Shown: positions 52,603 through 62,423, counted from the first letter of the stretch. The stretch is DNA of 64,000 nt from Peptostreptococcaceae bacterium (GCA_902363255.1 CABIZO010000003.1:1-64000), one strand, 5' to 3'. The notes: generated by a model from the sequence alone, not told the origin. Made by a program: numbers and translations.

Positions 52603-54696
52603 TCAGCTAGTTTTTTTCAATATTTTTACTGCAACTGTTTTATATGATGGTTCCTTTGAAAAAGGATCATAAACACTAGGCGTTAAAGAATTCGTTTCTA
52701 TATAATGTATAGGTGTATATAAGTGTTCTTCTTTAACTGTATCGCTTATTTTTACATTAAACTCAGCTTTTGAGTTATTTATAGATTCAATAACTATTCT
52801 TTCATTTTCATTTATTTCTAATTTATTAGCTAGTTTAGGGTTCATATATACATATGATTCTTTTGGCCATTTCTTAAATTTATCTGGAATTGATCTAGTT
52901 CTTATATCTGTATGCCATTGACCAATGCTTCCTCTTCCTGAATTTAATATATATGGAAATTCTTCATTTGTAGCCAATGGATTTTCTGATACATCCCTAA
53001 GCACAAATTTAACTTTTTTTGATGGAGTATAATAATTACCATCTTCATAAAGTCTTCTCTCATTATCATGAACAACATCATTTTCTCTAAATGGCCATTG
53101 AATTCCTATACAATGTTCCTCACCATGATTTTCAAGCAATTCATAAGTTACACCAGTTATATCGCATGGCATTCCTTTTGAACATTTTTTTAATAGCTCA
53201 AAAGCATCTCTTGGTGTTTTCCAATTATCTAATAAGTCACCCATTCCTAAAGCTTTTCCAATATTAAATATTATTTCGTAATCTGTTAGTTCTCCTTCTT
53301 CTTTTGGAATAATTGGATTAACTTTAGATAACCTTCTTTCCATATTTATTAAAACACCTTCTTTTTTTATGGCTGGTACAGATGGCAAAAATAAATCACT
53401 GAATTGTGATGTATCTGTGTCAGCATATAAATCTTCAACAACAAGGAAATCAAGATTTTCAATAGCTTTTTTAAATTTAGAATTATTAGCCCACGAATGT
53501 CTAGGATTTGTACATATTACCCATAGACCTTTGATTTCTCCAGCAATAGCTTTTTCTACTATAACATTGTATGGTATAGTTGCTTTTGTAGCTAATACAC
53601 TTTCATCAACTCCCAAAGCATCAGACACAGCTTTTCTTCTTATTGGATCTTGGAATTCTCCTCCACCATATAATCCTGTAGTATTACTAAATGCTCTCGA
53701 ACCCATTGCATTACTTTGTCCCGTCAATGAATTAGGACCTGTTCCTGGTCTTCCTATATTACCAGTCATTACAGCTAAGTTTATAATTGCTTGTGCTGTT
53801 GTTACACCTTCATAACTTTGATTTACGCCCATTGTCCACCAAAAAGATACTCTTTTTCCTTCATGTATAGTTTTGGCAAGATTTAATATTCTTTCTTTTG
53901 ATATACCAGTTTTTTCAAATGAGTTCTCTGGAGTAAATTTTTTTACATGTTCTTTAAACTCTTCAAATCCCTCTGAATGTTTTTCAATATAATCTTTATC
54001 TATCCAGTTATTTTCTATTAATACATTTGCCAGTGTGTATAGTAATGTTAAATCTCCCTTTGGTTTAATATCTATCCACTCATCAGCACTTTTTGCTGTT
54101 TCAGATTCCCTAGGGTCAATTACAATTATCTTAGCATCTTTATTTTTTCTCACTCGTCCCCAAAAAACAGGATGTGATATAACCGGGTTGGAGCCTATAA
54201 AAATTATAGTATCAGAAAGTTCAACATCTTTTATTGTATATGGTGGTGCGTCATATCCAAAACTTTGCTTATGAGCTACGACAGAAGTAGCCATACATTG
54301 TCTTGTATTTCCATCACCAGGTATTTTCATAAAATTTCTAGCCACATGTCCAAGTAGAGCCATTTCTTCAGTAGTAATTTGTCCTGAACTTATAAATGCA
54401 ACACTTTCTTTTCCATATTTATCTTGGATTTCAGTCATTCTCTTTGCAAATAATTCAAATGCCTCTTCCCACTCTATCTCTTGTCTATTTCCATTTTCAT
54501 CTCTCAACAATGGCTTTTTCACAACTTCACCCTTAGTTTGTTGTTTATCTAAATTTAAACCTTTTATACAAGATAGACCATGATTAACAATGTAGTCTTT
54601 CGTAGGTGCAACTTTAACTATTTTATTATCTTCAACATAAAAATCCATATTACAGCCTATGGAACATATATTACAAACTGATTGTATTTTATTCAT
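52603..54696 (-). CDS. Molybdopterin oxidoreductase (formate dehydrogenase/Nap-like)
   Basis: A 697-residue enzyme with an N-terminal [4Fe-4S] motif (CNICSIGCNMDFYVEDN ... GLSCIKG), the molybdopterin domain IGSNPVISHPVFWGR and IVIDPRESETAKSADE, and a C-terminal cap (SGRGSIGQWHTDIRTRSIPD). The active-site ligand is a cysteine, in NTRQCMATSVVAHKQSFG, not selenocysteine. Substrate could be formate or nitrate; the close partner is a large FAD/Fe-S protein (55311-58001), so it may take part in formate-NAD(P) electron exchange. Start set at 54696, where GTGGAG precedes the ATG; a codon 21 bases upstream is also in frame. Confidence 0.85.
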   Translation of the reverse strand: MNKIQSVCNICSIGCNMDFYVEDNKIVKVAPTKDYIVNHGLSCIKGLNLDKQQTKGEVVKKPLLRDENGNRQEIEWEEAFELFAKRMTEIQDKYGKESVAFISSGQITTEEMALLGHVARNFMKIPGDGNTRQCMATSVVAHKQSFGYDAPPYTIKDVELSDTIIFIGSNPVISHPVFWGRVRKNKDAKIIVIDPRESETAKSADEWIDIKPKGDLTLLYTLANVLIENNWIDKDYIEKHSEGFEEFKEHVKKFTPENSFEKTGISKERILNLAKTIHEGKRVSFWWTMGVNQSYEGVTTAQAIINLAVMTGNIGRPGTGPNSLTGQSNAMGSRAFSNTTGLYGGGEFQDPIRRKAVSDALGVDESVLATKATIPYNVIVEKAIAGEIKGLWVICTNPRHSWANNSKFKKAIENLDFLVVEDLYADTDTSQFSDLFLPSVPAIKKEGVLINMERRLSKVNPIIPKEEGELTDYEIIFNIGKALGMGDLLDNWKTPRDAFELLKKCSKGMPCDITGVTYELLENHGEEHCIGIQWPFRENDVVHDNERRLYEDGNYYTPSKKVKFVLRDVSENPLATNEEFPYILNSGRGSIGQWHTDIRTRSIPDKFKKWPKESYVYMNPKLANKLEINENERIVIESINNSKAEFNVKISDTVKEEHLYTPIHYIETNSLTPSVYDPFSKEPSYKTVAVKILKKTS

Positions 54697-54885
54697 ATGT
54701 GCACATCTCCACTTCATTTAATAATATTTTTAATTTTCATAAGAGCTCTTCTCTTTACATACTTTTTCTATAATATGTTTTACAAATTATTGAAAAAATA
54801 TAGTTTTTTAGCTCTTTGAAATCACATATTATTATTTGCAAATATAAATTTTCCATAGATTAATGAGTATCATATTTACTTGCAT

Positions 54886-54931
54886 ATAAAAAAGTAGTTA
54901 CTAAGCTGTTATACTTAATAACTACTTCTTA
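54886..54931 (-). terminator. Terminator of the hypA side
   Basis: AAAAAGTAGTTA-CTAAGCTGTTATACTT-AATAACTACTTCTT, directly after the hypA stop on the minus strand. It separates the HypA-oxidoreductase-HypB operon from the molybdopterin gene, although 54718-54885 has no other visible signal. Confidence 0.75.
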
Positions 54932-54932
54932 T

Positions 54933-55274
54933 TTAATATGCTACTATTTCTTTAATCACAAATTCTTTCCCACTTAACAATTCCCAAGCTTTGCTATCAC
55001 AATGAGGACACGTTCCATTGTTTTCTTTTATATTAAACACTTTGTTACAACTTTTACACATAGCATTGCCAGGTATAACTTCTATTTCCAGCTTTGTATC
55101 TTCTAGTATGGTATTATCCACTGCTGCTGGATAACAAGCTTCTATATATTTAGGAATCATAGATGATAGTTCTCCAATTTGCAATACTAATTTTTCTATT
55201 TTACTTAAGTCATTTTCCACTGCAACATTTTCCACAGTTTTTACAACTTCTATTACTACTCCTAGCTCATGCAA
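54933..55274 (-). CDS. hypA: Hydrogenase/urease nickel incorporation protein HypA
   Basis: A 113-residue HypA homologue that delivers nickel to metalloenzymes. The zinc-binding motif is CKSCNKVF and CPHCDS. The frame opens at GTG 55283 (MKKLHELG), but the family needs an N-terminal Met-His-Glu to bind nickel. A TTG nine bases later gives MHELGVVIEVV with GTGGGTG six bases upstream, so TTG 55274 is the likely true start. It follows the large oxidoreductase gene in the same operon; a nickel target enzyme is not in the window. Confidence 0.85.
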   Translation of the reverse strand: MHELGVVIEVVKTVENVAVENDLSKIEKLVLQIGELSSMIPKYIEACYPAAVDNTILEDTKLEIEVIPGNAMCKSCNKVFNIKENNGTCPHCDSKAWELLSGKEFVIKEIVAY

Positions 55275-55310
55275 TTTTTTCACCCACTCTCATTGCATAT
55301 ATTTTCTTAA

Positions 55311-58001
55311 TTAGTCTTCTTTAACAAATACATCTTTAACTTTTTTGGCTATTATTCTACCCTTACGCTTAATAGTCGTTTTAACTACTACTGGTTTTAC
55401 ATCTTCGTAAGCTACACCTTCACAGTCATAAGCTCTAACTAATGAAATTGCATCAAATTTACATTTAGTAGTACATTGACCACATCCAACACACATAAAT
55501 TCATTTACAACTGTAGCTCCACATCCAAGACATCTTTCCGTTTCTTTTTTCATTTGTTCTTCTGTAAAAGTAGGACGAACATCTTTGAATACATCTTTCT
55601 CTTTTATTTTATTATCATGTTTAGCTCTTTGTCTTGGTGTATTGTCATATCCTTCTATTTTTAAAGCATTCTTATCAAATTCATGGTAGTCTTTTCTATC
55701 ACGACCATTTACTAAACTTTGTCCTGGTTGAACAAATCTATGAATAGATATGGCTCCTTCTTTACCTGCTGCTATGGCGTCTATGGCAAATCTTGGTCCG
55801 CTGTAAGAGTCACCACCAACAAATATATCTGGCTCATCAGTTTGATAAGTAAATCCATCAGCTTTAACTGTATTATTAGGATTTAATTCAACTTTACTAT
55901 TTTCTAACATTGTACCCCAGTCTATAGATTTACCAACTGAAACTAAAACATAATCAGCTTCTACTACTTTTACTTCACTGTCATCGAATTTTGGAAAGAA
56001 TCTTCCATTTTCATCAAATACAGATAAACATTTTCTAAATTCCACACCTTTAACTTTTCCATTTGAAGTTATTATACGTGTTGGTCCCCATGAATTGTTT
56101 ATTACTATATTTTCTTCTAATGCTTCTTCTATTTCTTCTTCTAGCGCTGGCATTTCTTCTCTATTTTCTAAGCAGAACATGTTAACTGTAGCAGCTCCTA
56201 CTCTTGTAGCATTTCTAGCAACGTCTATTGCAACGTTACCTCCTCCGATTACCACTACATTCCCCCTTAAAGTCACATCTTCACCTAAATTTACATCACG
56301 AACAAATTCTACCCCTGGAATAACACCTTCAGCAGCCTCCCCTTGGACGCCTAATTTTCTACCTGCCTGAGCCCCTATTGCAATGTAGAATGCCTCATAT
56401 CCTTCTTTTCTTAGTTGATCTAAAGTTATATCTTTACCAACTTCCACATTTGTTTTGAATTCAACACCCATTTCTCTAAGTATTTCTATTTCAGCATTGA
56501 CTACTTCTTTTTCCAATCTGAAAGAAGGAATACCTAGTGTTAACATTCCACCAAGTGCTTTTTGTTTTTCAAATACAGTTACTTTATAACCATCTATTGC
56601 TAAGTAATATGCACAAGAAAGTCCTGCCGGTCCCCCACCAACTATGGCAATCTTCTTCCCATATTCATGTCTTTTCTTTGGTACATATCTATGTTCTGCA
56701 TTTAAATCTTGCTCAGCTATAAATTTCTTTATTTCATCAATTGCTATTGGTGAGTCTATATCTCCCCTTGTACATGCTGCTTCACATTTTCTAGGGCAAA
56801 TACGACCACAAATTGCTGGGAATGGATTTTCCTTTTTGATTAATTCTAAAGCTTCTTTGTATCTTCCTTGAGAAGCAAGTTTTATATATCCTTGCACAGC
56901 TATATGGGCTGGACATGCTGTTTTACATGGACTTGTTCCACTTTCTACAACATCTTCTCTATTAGTTCTATATTCAGGGTTCCATTTCTCTGGTCCCCAC
57001 TCTGTATTACGAGGATTAGATTTCATTTCTATTTTTTCAACTACTGGCTTACTAGAACATAGCTTTTGTCCTAATTTTAAAGCATTTGTTAGGCAGTTTA
57101 CTACACATTCACCACAAGCAACACATTTATCTTTGTCAACTTTTGATACATAGTTTGAACGAGACATGTCTGCATTGTTAAACATAGTTGTTGTTCTAAG
57201 TGCAAAACATGAACATCCACAACAGTTACAAATTGCATGAGTTTTTCCTGAGCCATCTAAGTTTGGTATTTGATGCATTAAACCATTTTCTTCAGCTCTT
57301 TTTATTATGTCGAAAGCTTCTTCTCTAGTTATTTTACGTCCTCTTCCAGTTCTTATGTAATATTCAGCTGCGTGACCCATTTGGATACACATATCTTCTT
57401 TTAAGTGACCACATCCTTCTCCCATAATTTCTCTAGAAGTACGACATGAACAATCAGATACTGAGAATATATCATTGTCATTTAAATATTTTGATACTTC
57501 TTCGTAAGATGCTCTTCTTGTTTCTCCGTCTATGGCAGTTTCTATTGGTATAACCCTCATTAGTCCTACACCTGTTGGGAACCCACCTATGGACTTAGGT
57601 CCATTTTCTATACCATAATCATTAAAAGCTTTTGCTATTTGAGGATATTTTCTTACGTTGTCTTTGTGGTTTACCATCATTTCCATAATACCCGGTACCC
57701 AAGTTTCATACCAGAAAGTATCCACACCGTCTATTTCATTAACAAAAACTACCCCTATATCTGCCAACTCTAATAGTAATTCACTACATCTTTCCACACT
57801 TTTATTACATAGAGGTGCTACTTCCTTAGCTGTTATCTTTGTTCTAATTTTCATACAAAGTAAAACTTCCGCCATTTCATCTGTAACTACTGGCTCTAAT
57901 ATTCTATATCTTGCATCATTTTCACCAAACCATCCTCTAGATCCTGGTTTGTTATTACTTACATGATTAGCAAATTGTAGTACTTTTTTCTTTACTGCCA
58001 T
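55311..58001 (-). CDS. Iron-sulfur/FAD NAD(P) oxidoreductase, GltD/NfnB-like with ferredoxin domains
   Basis: An 896-residue multidomain electron carrier. N-terminal 280 residues: a helical region with a cysteine set (SDCSCRTSREIMGEGCGHLK, CNCCGCSCFALR). Then an Fe-S motif CVACGECVVNCL, a GltD-like CKTACPAHIAVQGYIKLASQ and CGRICPRKCEAACTRG, FAD motif IAIVGGGPAGLSCAYYLAID, NAD(P) motif VVVIGGGNVAIDVARNATRV, and a C-terminal cluster domain CLGCGATVV ... CVGCGQCTTKCKF. It belongs with NfnB/glutamate-synthase small-subunit-like proteins that pass electrons between NAD(P)H and ferredoxin. It lies between hypA and hypB. Confidence 0.83.
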   Translation of the reverse strand: MAVKKKVLQFANHVSNNKPGSRGWFGENDARYRILEPVVTDEMAEVLLCMKIRTKITAKEVAPLCNKSVERCSELLLELADIGVVFVNEIDGVDTFWYETWVPGIMEMMVNHKDNVRKYPQIAKAFNDYGIENGPKSIGGFPTGVGLMRVIPIETAIDGETRRASYEEVSKYLNDNDIFSVSDCSCRTSREIMGEGCGHLKEDMCIQMGHAAEYYIRTGRGRKITREEAFDIIKRAEENGLMHQIPNLDGSGKTHAICNCCGCSCFALRTTTMFNNADMSRSNYVSKVDKDKCVACGECVVNCLTNALKLGQKLCSSKPVVEKIEMKSNPRNTEWGPEKWNPEYRTNREDVVESGTSPCKTACPAHIAVQGYIKLASQGRYKEALELIKKENPFPAICGRICPRKCEAACTRGDIDSPIAIDEIKKFIAEQDLNAEHRYVPKKRHEYGKKIAIVGGGPAGLSCAYYLAIDGYKVTVFEKQKALGGMLTLGIPSFRLEKEVVNAEIEILREMGVEFKTNVEVGKDITLDQLRKEGYEAFYIAIGAQAGRKLGVQGEAAEGVIPGVEFVRDVNLGEDVTLRGNVVVIGGGNVAIDVARNATRVGAATVNMFCLENREEMPALEEEIEEALEENIVINNSWGPTRIITSNGKVKGVEFRKCLSVFDENGRFFPKFDDSEVKVVEADYVLVSVGKSIDWGTMLENSKVELNPNNTVKADGFTYQTDEPDIFVGGDSYSGPRFAIDAIAAGKEGAISIHRFVQPGQSLVNGRDRKDYHEFDKNALKIEGYDNTPRQRAKHDNKIKEKDVFKDVRPTFTEEQMKKETERCLGCGATVVNEFMCVGCGQCTTKCKFDAISLVRAYDCEGVAYEDVKPVVVKTTIKRKGRIIAKKVKDVFVKED

Positions 58002-58027
58002 ATTTTACTTCCCCCCGATTAATTATT

Positions 58028-58696
58028 TTATTTATTAAAGTTTGTAACTTCTTCTCTTATCCAGTTAATCCACTCTTGTACTCCCTCACCTGTTTTAGCC
58101 GAATACGGTATAACCTTAATATTTGGGTTTAATTTTTTTATATATTCTTTTACTAATTCTAAATTAAAATCAAAATAATCAATTGCATCTATTTTATTGA
58201 TTAATACTACATCAACTATTGAAAACATTAATGGATATTTTAAAGGTTTATCATGACCTTCTGGAACACTTAAAATCATTGCATTTTTTGTAGAACCAGT
58301 ATCAAATTCTGCTGGACATACTAAATTACCCACATTTTCTAAAATAACGAAATCCACATCTTCCGTTCCAAGTTCAACTAAACCTTGTTTTGTCATGTCT
58401 GCATCTAAATGACACATGCCTCCCGTATGAAGTTGTATAACCTTTGCTCCTGTTTTTGAAACAGTGGCAGCATCCACATCTGAATCTATATCTGCTTCCA
58501 TTACACCTATTCTCATTTCATCTTTCAAAGCTTCGATTGTTCTTAAAACAGTTGTAGTTTTACCTGAACCTGGAGAAGACATTAAATTTAATAAAAAAGT
58601 CTTATCTTTTTTCAAATCTTCTCTAAGTAAATCTGCTTGTTTGTCATTATTTTCAAAAACGCTTTCCTTTATCTCAATAACTTTATATTTTTCCAT
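58028..58696 (-). CDS. hypB: Nickel-binding GTPase HypB
   Basis: A 222-residue SIMIBI GTPase: P-loop SSPGSGKTTT, the metal-linked Cys/His GGMCHLDADM, ENVGNLVCPAEFDTG and NKID. It supplies nickel to hydrogenase-type enzymes with HypA. No N-terminal His-rich nickel store is present. GGGGTGG precedes the ATG. First gene of the hypB-oxidoreductase-hypA operon (all leftward). Confidence 0.9.
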   Translation of the reverse strand: MEKYKVIEIKESVFENNDKQADLLREDLKKDKTFLLNLMSSPGSGKTTTVLRTIEALKDEMRIGVMEADIDSDVDAATVSKTGAKVIQLHTGGMCHLDADMTKQGLVELGTEDVDFVILENVGNLVCPAEFDTGSTKNAMILSVPEGHDKPLKYPLMFSIVDVVLINKIDAIDYFDFNLELVKEYIKKLNPNIKVIPYSAKTGEGVQEWINWIREEVTNFNK

Positions 58697-58940
58697 AAGT
58701 CCACCCCATTGTATTTGTTATATTTTTAACATCATTATGCACAGAATTAAATTCACCGAATCTCATTCTGTGTTTTGAATATATCATAGCATTACATATT
58801 TTGTAAATATGCACTCCATAGATTATTTATTTTTTATGTTTTATTATTATACTTACATATATTCAGATTATTTTGTGATATACTAGATAATCATAGAATT
58901 ATTCTATTAATTTTACAGTACTAACAAAGAGGTATTACAT

Positions 58941-59546
58941 ATGAATAAATTAACAGAAAGACAAAAACAAGCCATTGCTACTAAGCTTAGAATAACAAAA
59001 ATAGCATCTGAGCTTTTTAAGTTAAAAGGATTTGATAGTGTAAAAATTCAAGATATTTGCGATGCTGCAGGTATATCAATAGGTGCTTTTTATCATCATT
59101 TCAAATCAAAAATGGAAATAATTAATATATCTTATGAACAAGTTGATATTCTTTTGATGGATAGATTTGAAGGAAGAGAATTCCCTTCTAACATTGATAA
59201 ACTATTATTTTTATTGGGTGAAGGTGCTGATATGATGGAGGAACTTGGTTGGGTATTTGTAGGGGAAATTTACAAAAACTTAATTTCTACAGAAGGAAAA
59301 TACTCTACTGATCCAGAGCGTCATGTTACGCTAATAGTTAAGGGGATAATTGAAGATGCACTGAGAGATGGTGAATTAGAAAATTCCATATCTCCAATAG
59401 ATTTAACCATGATAATCATGAGAATTTCTAGAGGTGCTATTTTTGATTGGTGTCTTTTCCAAGGCAGTTATAATCTTAGATCTAGAATTACTTTTGACTT
59501 AAACTTAATACTTACTAACTTTAAACCTAAAAATTCAGATGAGTGA
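58941..59546 (+). CDS. TetR family regulator
   Basis: A 201-residue regulator with a clear N-terminal helix-turn-helix (LRITKIASELFKLKGFDSVK, QDICDAAGISIGAFYHHFKS). The C-terminal ligand domain is not assignable. Divergent from the hypB operon (244 bases apart) and upstream of a broken DUF5692-like gene on its own strand; either could be its target. AAGAGGT precedes the ATG. Confidence 0.88.
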   Translation: MNKLTERQKQAIATKLRITKIASELFKLKGFDSVKIQDICDAAGISIGAFYHHFKSKMEIINISYEQVDILLMDRFEGREFPSNIDKLLFLLGEGADMMEELGWVFVGEIYKNLISTEGKYSTDPERHVTLIVKGIIEDALRDGELENSISPIDLTMIIMRISRGAIFDWCLFQGSYNLRSRITFDLNLILTNFKPKNSDE

Positions 59547-59576
59547 GGTCGCCACTAATGCGACTTTTTTCCATTT
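59547..59576 (+). terminator. Terminator of the TetR gene
   Basis: GGTCGC-CACTAAT-GCGACTTTTTT, immediately after the stop. The rest of 59577-59790 has no gene. Confidence 0.8.
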
Positions 59577-59790
59577 ATTATACAAATTTTTCTAATCTTT
59601 TTCGATAATTTTTTAACAGTTTTTATGTTGATTTTCCAATATGTTGACATTACTTTTACATTTAGTAAATCATTATCAGAATTTTTAAAATTAAATTTTT
59701 CTCTTGTTTTTTATAATTTAGTGGTCTAATATTAAAGTGATTTTATAACTCATAAAATTCAATCAATTTAATCACTGGGGGAGTAAGGAT

Positions 59791-60712
59791 ATGTTTTTAT
59801 TTGAGGCACAGCCAATAAGCAATTGGCTAATGTTATTATTAGTATTTGCAGTACTTATGTTACTTAACGAATTCAGTCGCCGTTGGAAATGGGCTGGATT
59901 TCTATGTTTCTTAGTTTTACCTGTATTTTTAACTTTTTTCATATGGCCTAAGACTGCAAAAGGAACAAGCGTTGGTACTTGGTTTCACTATGCAAAGGTT
60001 TACTCAGCTTTAGCCGGATATATGGGATTTTGGTTAATGCGCTATGTAAAAGGTGCTACTAATCATAAATGGGTTTTATGTTTCCCCACCTTTAATCCTT
60101 GCAATTAACATTATGGAAGCTGTAATGCGTGATTTCCAAATTGGAAACCTAGGTTACACTGCACAAATTTTTGAAGAAATGATGGTAACTAGTGGATCTT
60201 GGAATTATATGAATGGTATTACCGGAATTTTAAATATTATTACAATCACTGGTTGGCTTGGTATTTGTATCAGCAAGAAAAAAAGCAAAGATATGTTATG
60301 GCCAGATATGTGTTGGTTTTGGATAATAGCTTATGACCTTTGGAACTTTGCATATACTTACAACTGTTTAGGTGATCATGCTTGGTACTGTGGTATAGCT
60401 TTATTATTCGCTCCAACTGTATGCGCTTTCTTATTTGGAAAAGGTGCTTGGTTGCAACATCGTGCTCATACTCTTGCATTTTGGGTAATGTTTGCCATGA
60501 CTGTGCCATCATTTATTGATCAATCACAATTTGCAGTTAAAGCATCACAAAATACAACTGCTCTATTTATAGTAAGTTTAATTTCTTTACTTACTAACAT
60601 AGCCGTATTTGCTTATATGATTTATAAAGCTAGAAAAACTAAGAGAAATCCATATAAAGGTGAGCTTTATACTGATTTAGATTGTTATAAAGAAGTGAAA
60701 GCTTTATCATAA
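59791..60712 (+). pseudogene. DUF5692-like membrane protein, frameshifted
   Basis: GGGGGAG and ATG 59791 start a 105-residue frame (FLFEAQPISNWLMLLLVFAV) that stops at 60108 after LCFPTFNPCN. Another frame continues the protein: FPPLILAINIMEAVMRDFQI, then GILNIITITGWLGICISKKK, to 60712. The break is at a CCCC run near 60084-60087: removing one C gives one protein of about 306 residues with about eight membrane spans, resembling DUF5692 proteins. It may be a pseudogene or an artefact. Confidence 0.7.
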
Positions 60713-60714
60713 AA

Positions 60715-60728
60715 AATTCGCTTCGCCC
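60715..60728. repeat. AAAATTCGCTTCG element
   Basis: Fourth copy of the 13-mer, just behind the DUF5692-like stop codon, followed by CCCGTGCTCAAGTAGC. Confidence 0.5.
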
Positions 60729-60761
60729 GTGCTCAAGTAGCAAAGTAGGAAATTAAGAATT

Positions 60762-60849
60762 TAAGCCACTTATTGTTTTAAATGATTTTGTAATAGCTTG
60801 TTTGCTAAAACTTTTACATTATTTTAATAAACACTAAGTGGCTTTTTGC
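60762..60849 (+). terminator. Long-loop terminator
   Basis: AAGCCACTTA and TAAGTGGCTTTTT are separated by about 65 bases; the T-tract follows on the plus strand. Confidence 0.55.
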
Positions 60850-60911
60850 AACTCAAATTGTTTTTATTTCTTTTTTATTGATAACAATTCAATTATTTTA
60901 TCTCTTACAAA

Positions 60912-61622
60912 TTATAAATTAAAATCAACATAAAAATTATTTTCCATCTTTTTTTCTATTATTTCCTTATTTAAATTAATCCAACTTTTACACTTATCTA
61001 AAATTATTGCATCGCTACTTATAACATTTTCTAATTTTTCTAATGTTGCATCCACTTTGTTTATATTAAAAACTTCTACTTCAAAAGAAAAGTTTTTTAA
61101 TAATTCTTCTATCTTTTTCTTTAAATTTCCCGAGTTGGATACAGGAGAATCTAGATAAAAATTTGCCTTTTTAATTTTATTTTTTTCTAAAACTTCCCCA
61201 ATATTTAGTATTGCATCTTTCGTTTTATCTATAATACCATATGTCCCTCTCAGTCCTGCTAAATCCCTATATGTACCATCCATGCATTTAACCAACAAAG
61301 AATTAGATAAAGCTACTTCTAAAGTTATTATAGTATTAAAACCATCAATATTTACTATGCTGTTTTCAATATTTATATTAACCTCTTTATCTTTTCTAAT
61401 TTTAATATTTTTCTCAGAAGAAATGCCTCTTGTTAAAGCAAGTCTTTGCCTTTCGGATAATAAGTAGTGATTTCCCACAAATACTGATGCTCCTTTTATT
61501 TTGTATCCTTGATTCAATAAATAATATAAGTCTTTTCCTGCATTATAGAGTTTATCTAGATTATTATCAGCAAATTCTTTTTTATCACTAGGAAAATAAC
61601 CTCTTCTAACAACTTTACACAT
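60912..61622 (-). CDS. DUF434 domain protein
   Basis: A 236-residue protein of the DUF434/DUF5616 type (CKVVRRGYFPSDKKEFADNN, YLLNQGYKIKGASVFVGNHY, LLSERQRLALTRG, DGFNTIITLEVALS). The last part, KKANFYLDSPVSNSGNLKKK, is characteristic of this likely nuclease-like or RNA-associated family; activity is not known. The start is set at ATG 61622 with GGAGTGG upstream; the frame is open 45 bases further without a ribosome site. Confidence 0.78.
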   Translation of the reverse strand: MCKVVRRGYFPSDKKEFADNNLDKLYNAGKDLYYLLNQGYKIKGASVFVGNHYLLSERQRLALTRGISSEKNIKIRKDKEVNINIENSIVNIDGFNTIITLEVALSNSLLVKCMDGTYRDLAGLRGTYGIIDKTKDAILNIGEVLEKNKIKKANFYLDSPVSNSGNLKKKIEELLKNFSFEVEVFNINKVDATLEKLENVISSDAIILDKCKSWINLNKEIIEKKMENNFYVDFNL

Positions 61623-61685
61623 GATTTCCACTCCAATATTTATCTTTATTAAATATAGTTTTACCAATATATAATTTTATCATGA

Positions 61686-61720
61686 AAAAAAGACACTAGT
61701 ATATCTACTAGTGTCTTGTA
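61686..61720 (-). terminator. Terminator between the HTH regulator and the DUF434 gene
   Basis: AAAAGACACTAGTA-TAT-CTACTAGTGTCTTGT, T-rich on both strands. Confidence 0.8.
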
Positions 61721-61752
61721 TATTTACGGATATAATTTTTTAAAAGCTTTTA

Positions 61753-62406
61753 TTATAAAATCAACTTAATATTTTTTTTATTATCATTATAGTCCATGAT
61801 ACTTTTATCATAGGTTTTATTACTAATTGCCGCATTTGATATTTTATTTATCAAAATAAGCATATAATCTTTATTTAGACAATATAAGCATAACCCTTCT
61901 TTTCTTAAAACAAAAGAAATAGGATAGACTTCTAAATTTTTACTTTTAATTTCTATATTTATAAAGGATTTATTATCAATGGCTTTATTAATTTCTTTGC
62001 AGACTATATTATTACTATCAAATTTTTCTTCAAATAAATCCATTACAAATCTTTGTTCCAGATTTTTTAAAAGTTTAGAACATCTTTCTCTGTCTACAGA
62101 TTTAAATTTATCGATTAAAAGAGATTCACTTATCGTTTCACTTATATTTTCACCTATATATAGTGCTAACAATAGAGAGTCATAATCACTACGTTTCAAT
62201 ATATGTTTTGCAATTATATAGTTTTTATCTATTTCTACTCCACCACTCGGACCTCTATAAATTAGTACAGGTATCCCCAAAACTGATAATTTATCCAAGT
62301 CCCTTCGTATGGTTTTCGTAGATACATTGAAGCGTTCAGCTAGCTCTTTAACTGTCACTTTTGAATTACTTTTCAGTAGATAAAATACAAGATCTAATAA
62401 TCTCAT
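61753..62406 (-). CDS. HTH_11/WYL-type transcriptional regulator
   Basis: A 217-residue regulator with an N-terminal DeoR/HTH_11 helix-turn-helix (KVTVKELAERFNVSTKTIRR, DLDKLSVLGIPVLIYRGPSG) and a C-terminal part that resembles a short WYL-type domain (INIEIKSKNLEVYPISFVLR, EGLCLYCLNKDYM). Shorter than YafY (about 300 residues) because the last WCX part is reduced. It lies 17 bases downstream of the M20 gene on the same strand, so it may be co-transcribed. Confidence 0.75.
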   Translation of the reverse strand: MRLLDLVFYLLKSNSKVTVKELAERFNVSTKTIRRDLDKLSVLGIPVLIYRGPSGGVEIDKNYIIAKHILKRSDYDSLLLALYIGENISETISESLLIDKFKSVDRERCSKLLKNLEQRFVMDLFEEKFDSNNIVCKEINKAIDNKSFINIEIKSKNLEVYPISFVLRKEGLCLYCLNKDYMLILINKISNAAISNKTYDKSIMDYNDNKKNIKLIL

Positions 62407-62423
62407 TATTTTTTACTTCCAAG

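Noticed and set aside
55476..57966. Several plus-strand frames opposite the large oxidoreductase gene
   Set aside because: Shadows of the real minus-strand gene; Ser/Phe/Cys-rich and without ribosome sites.
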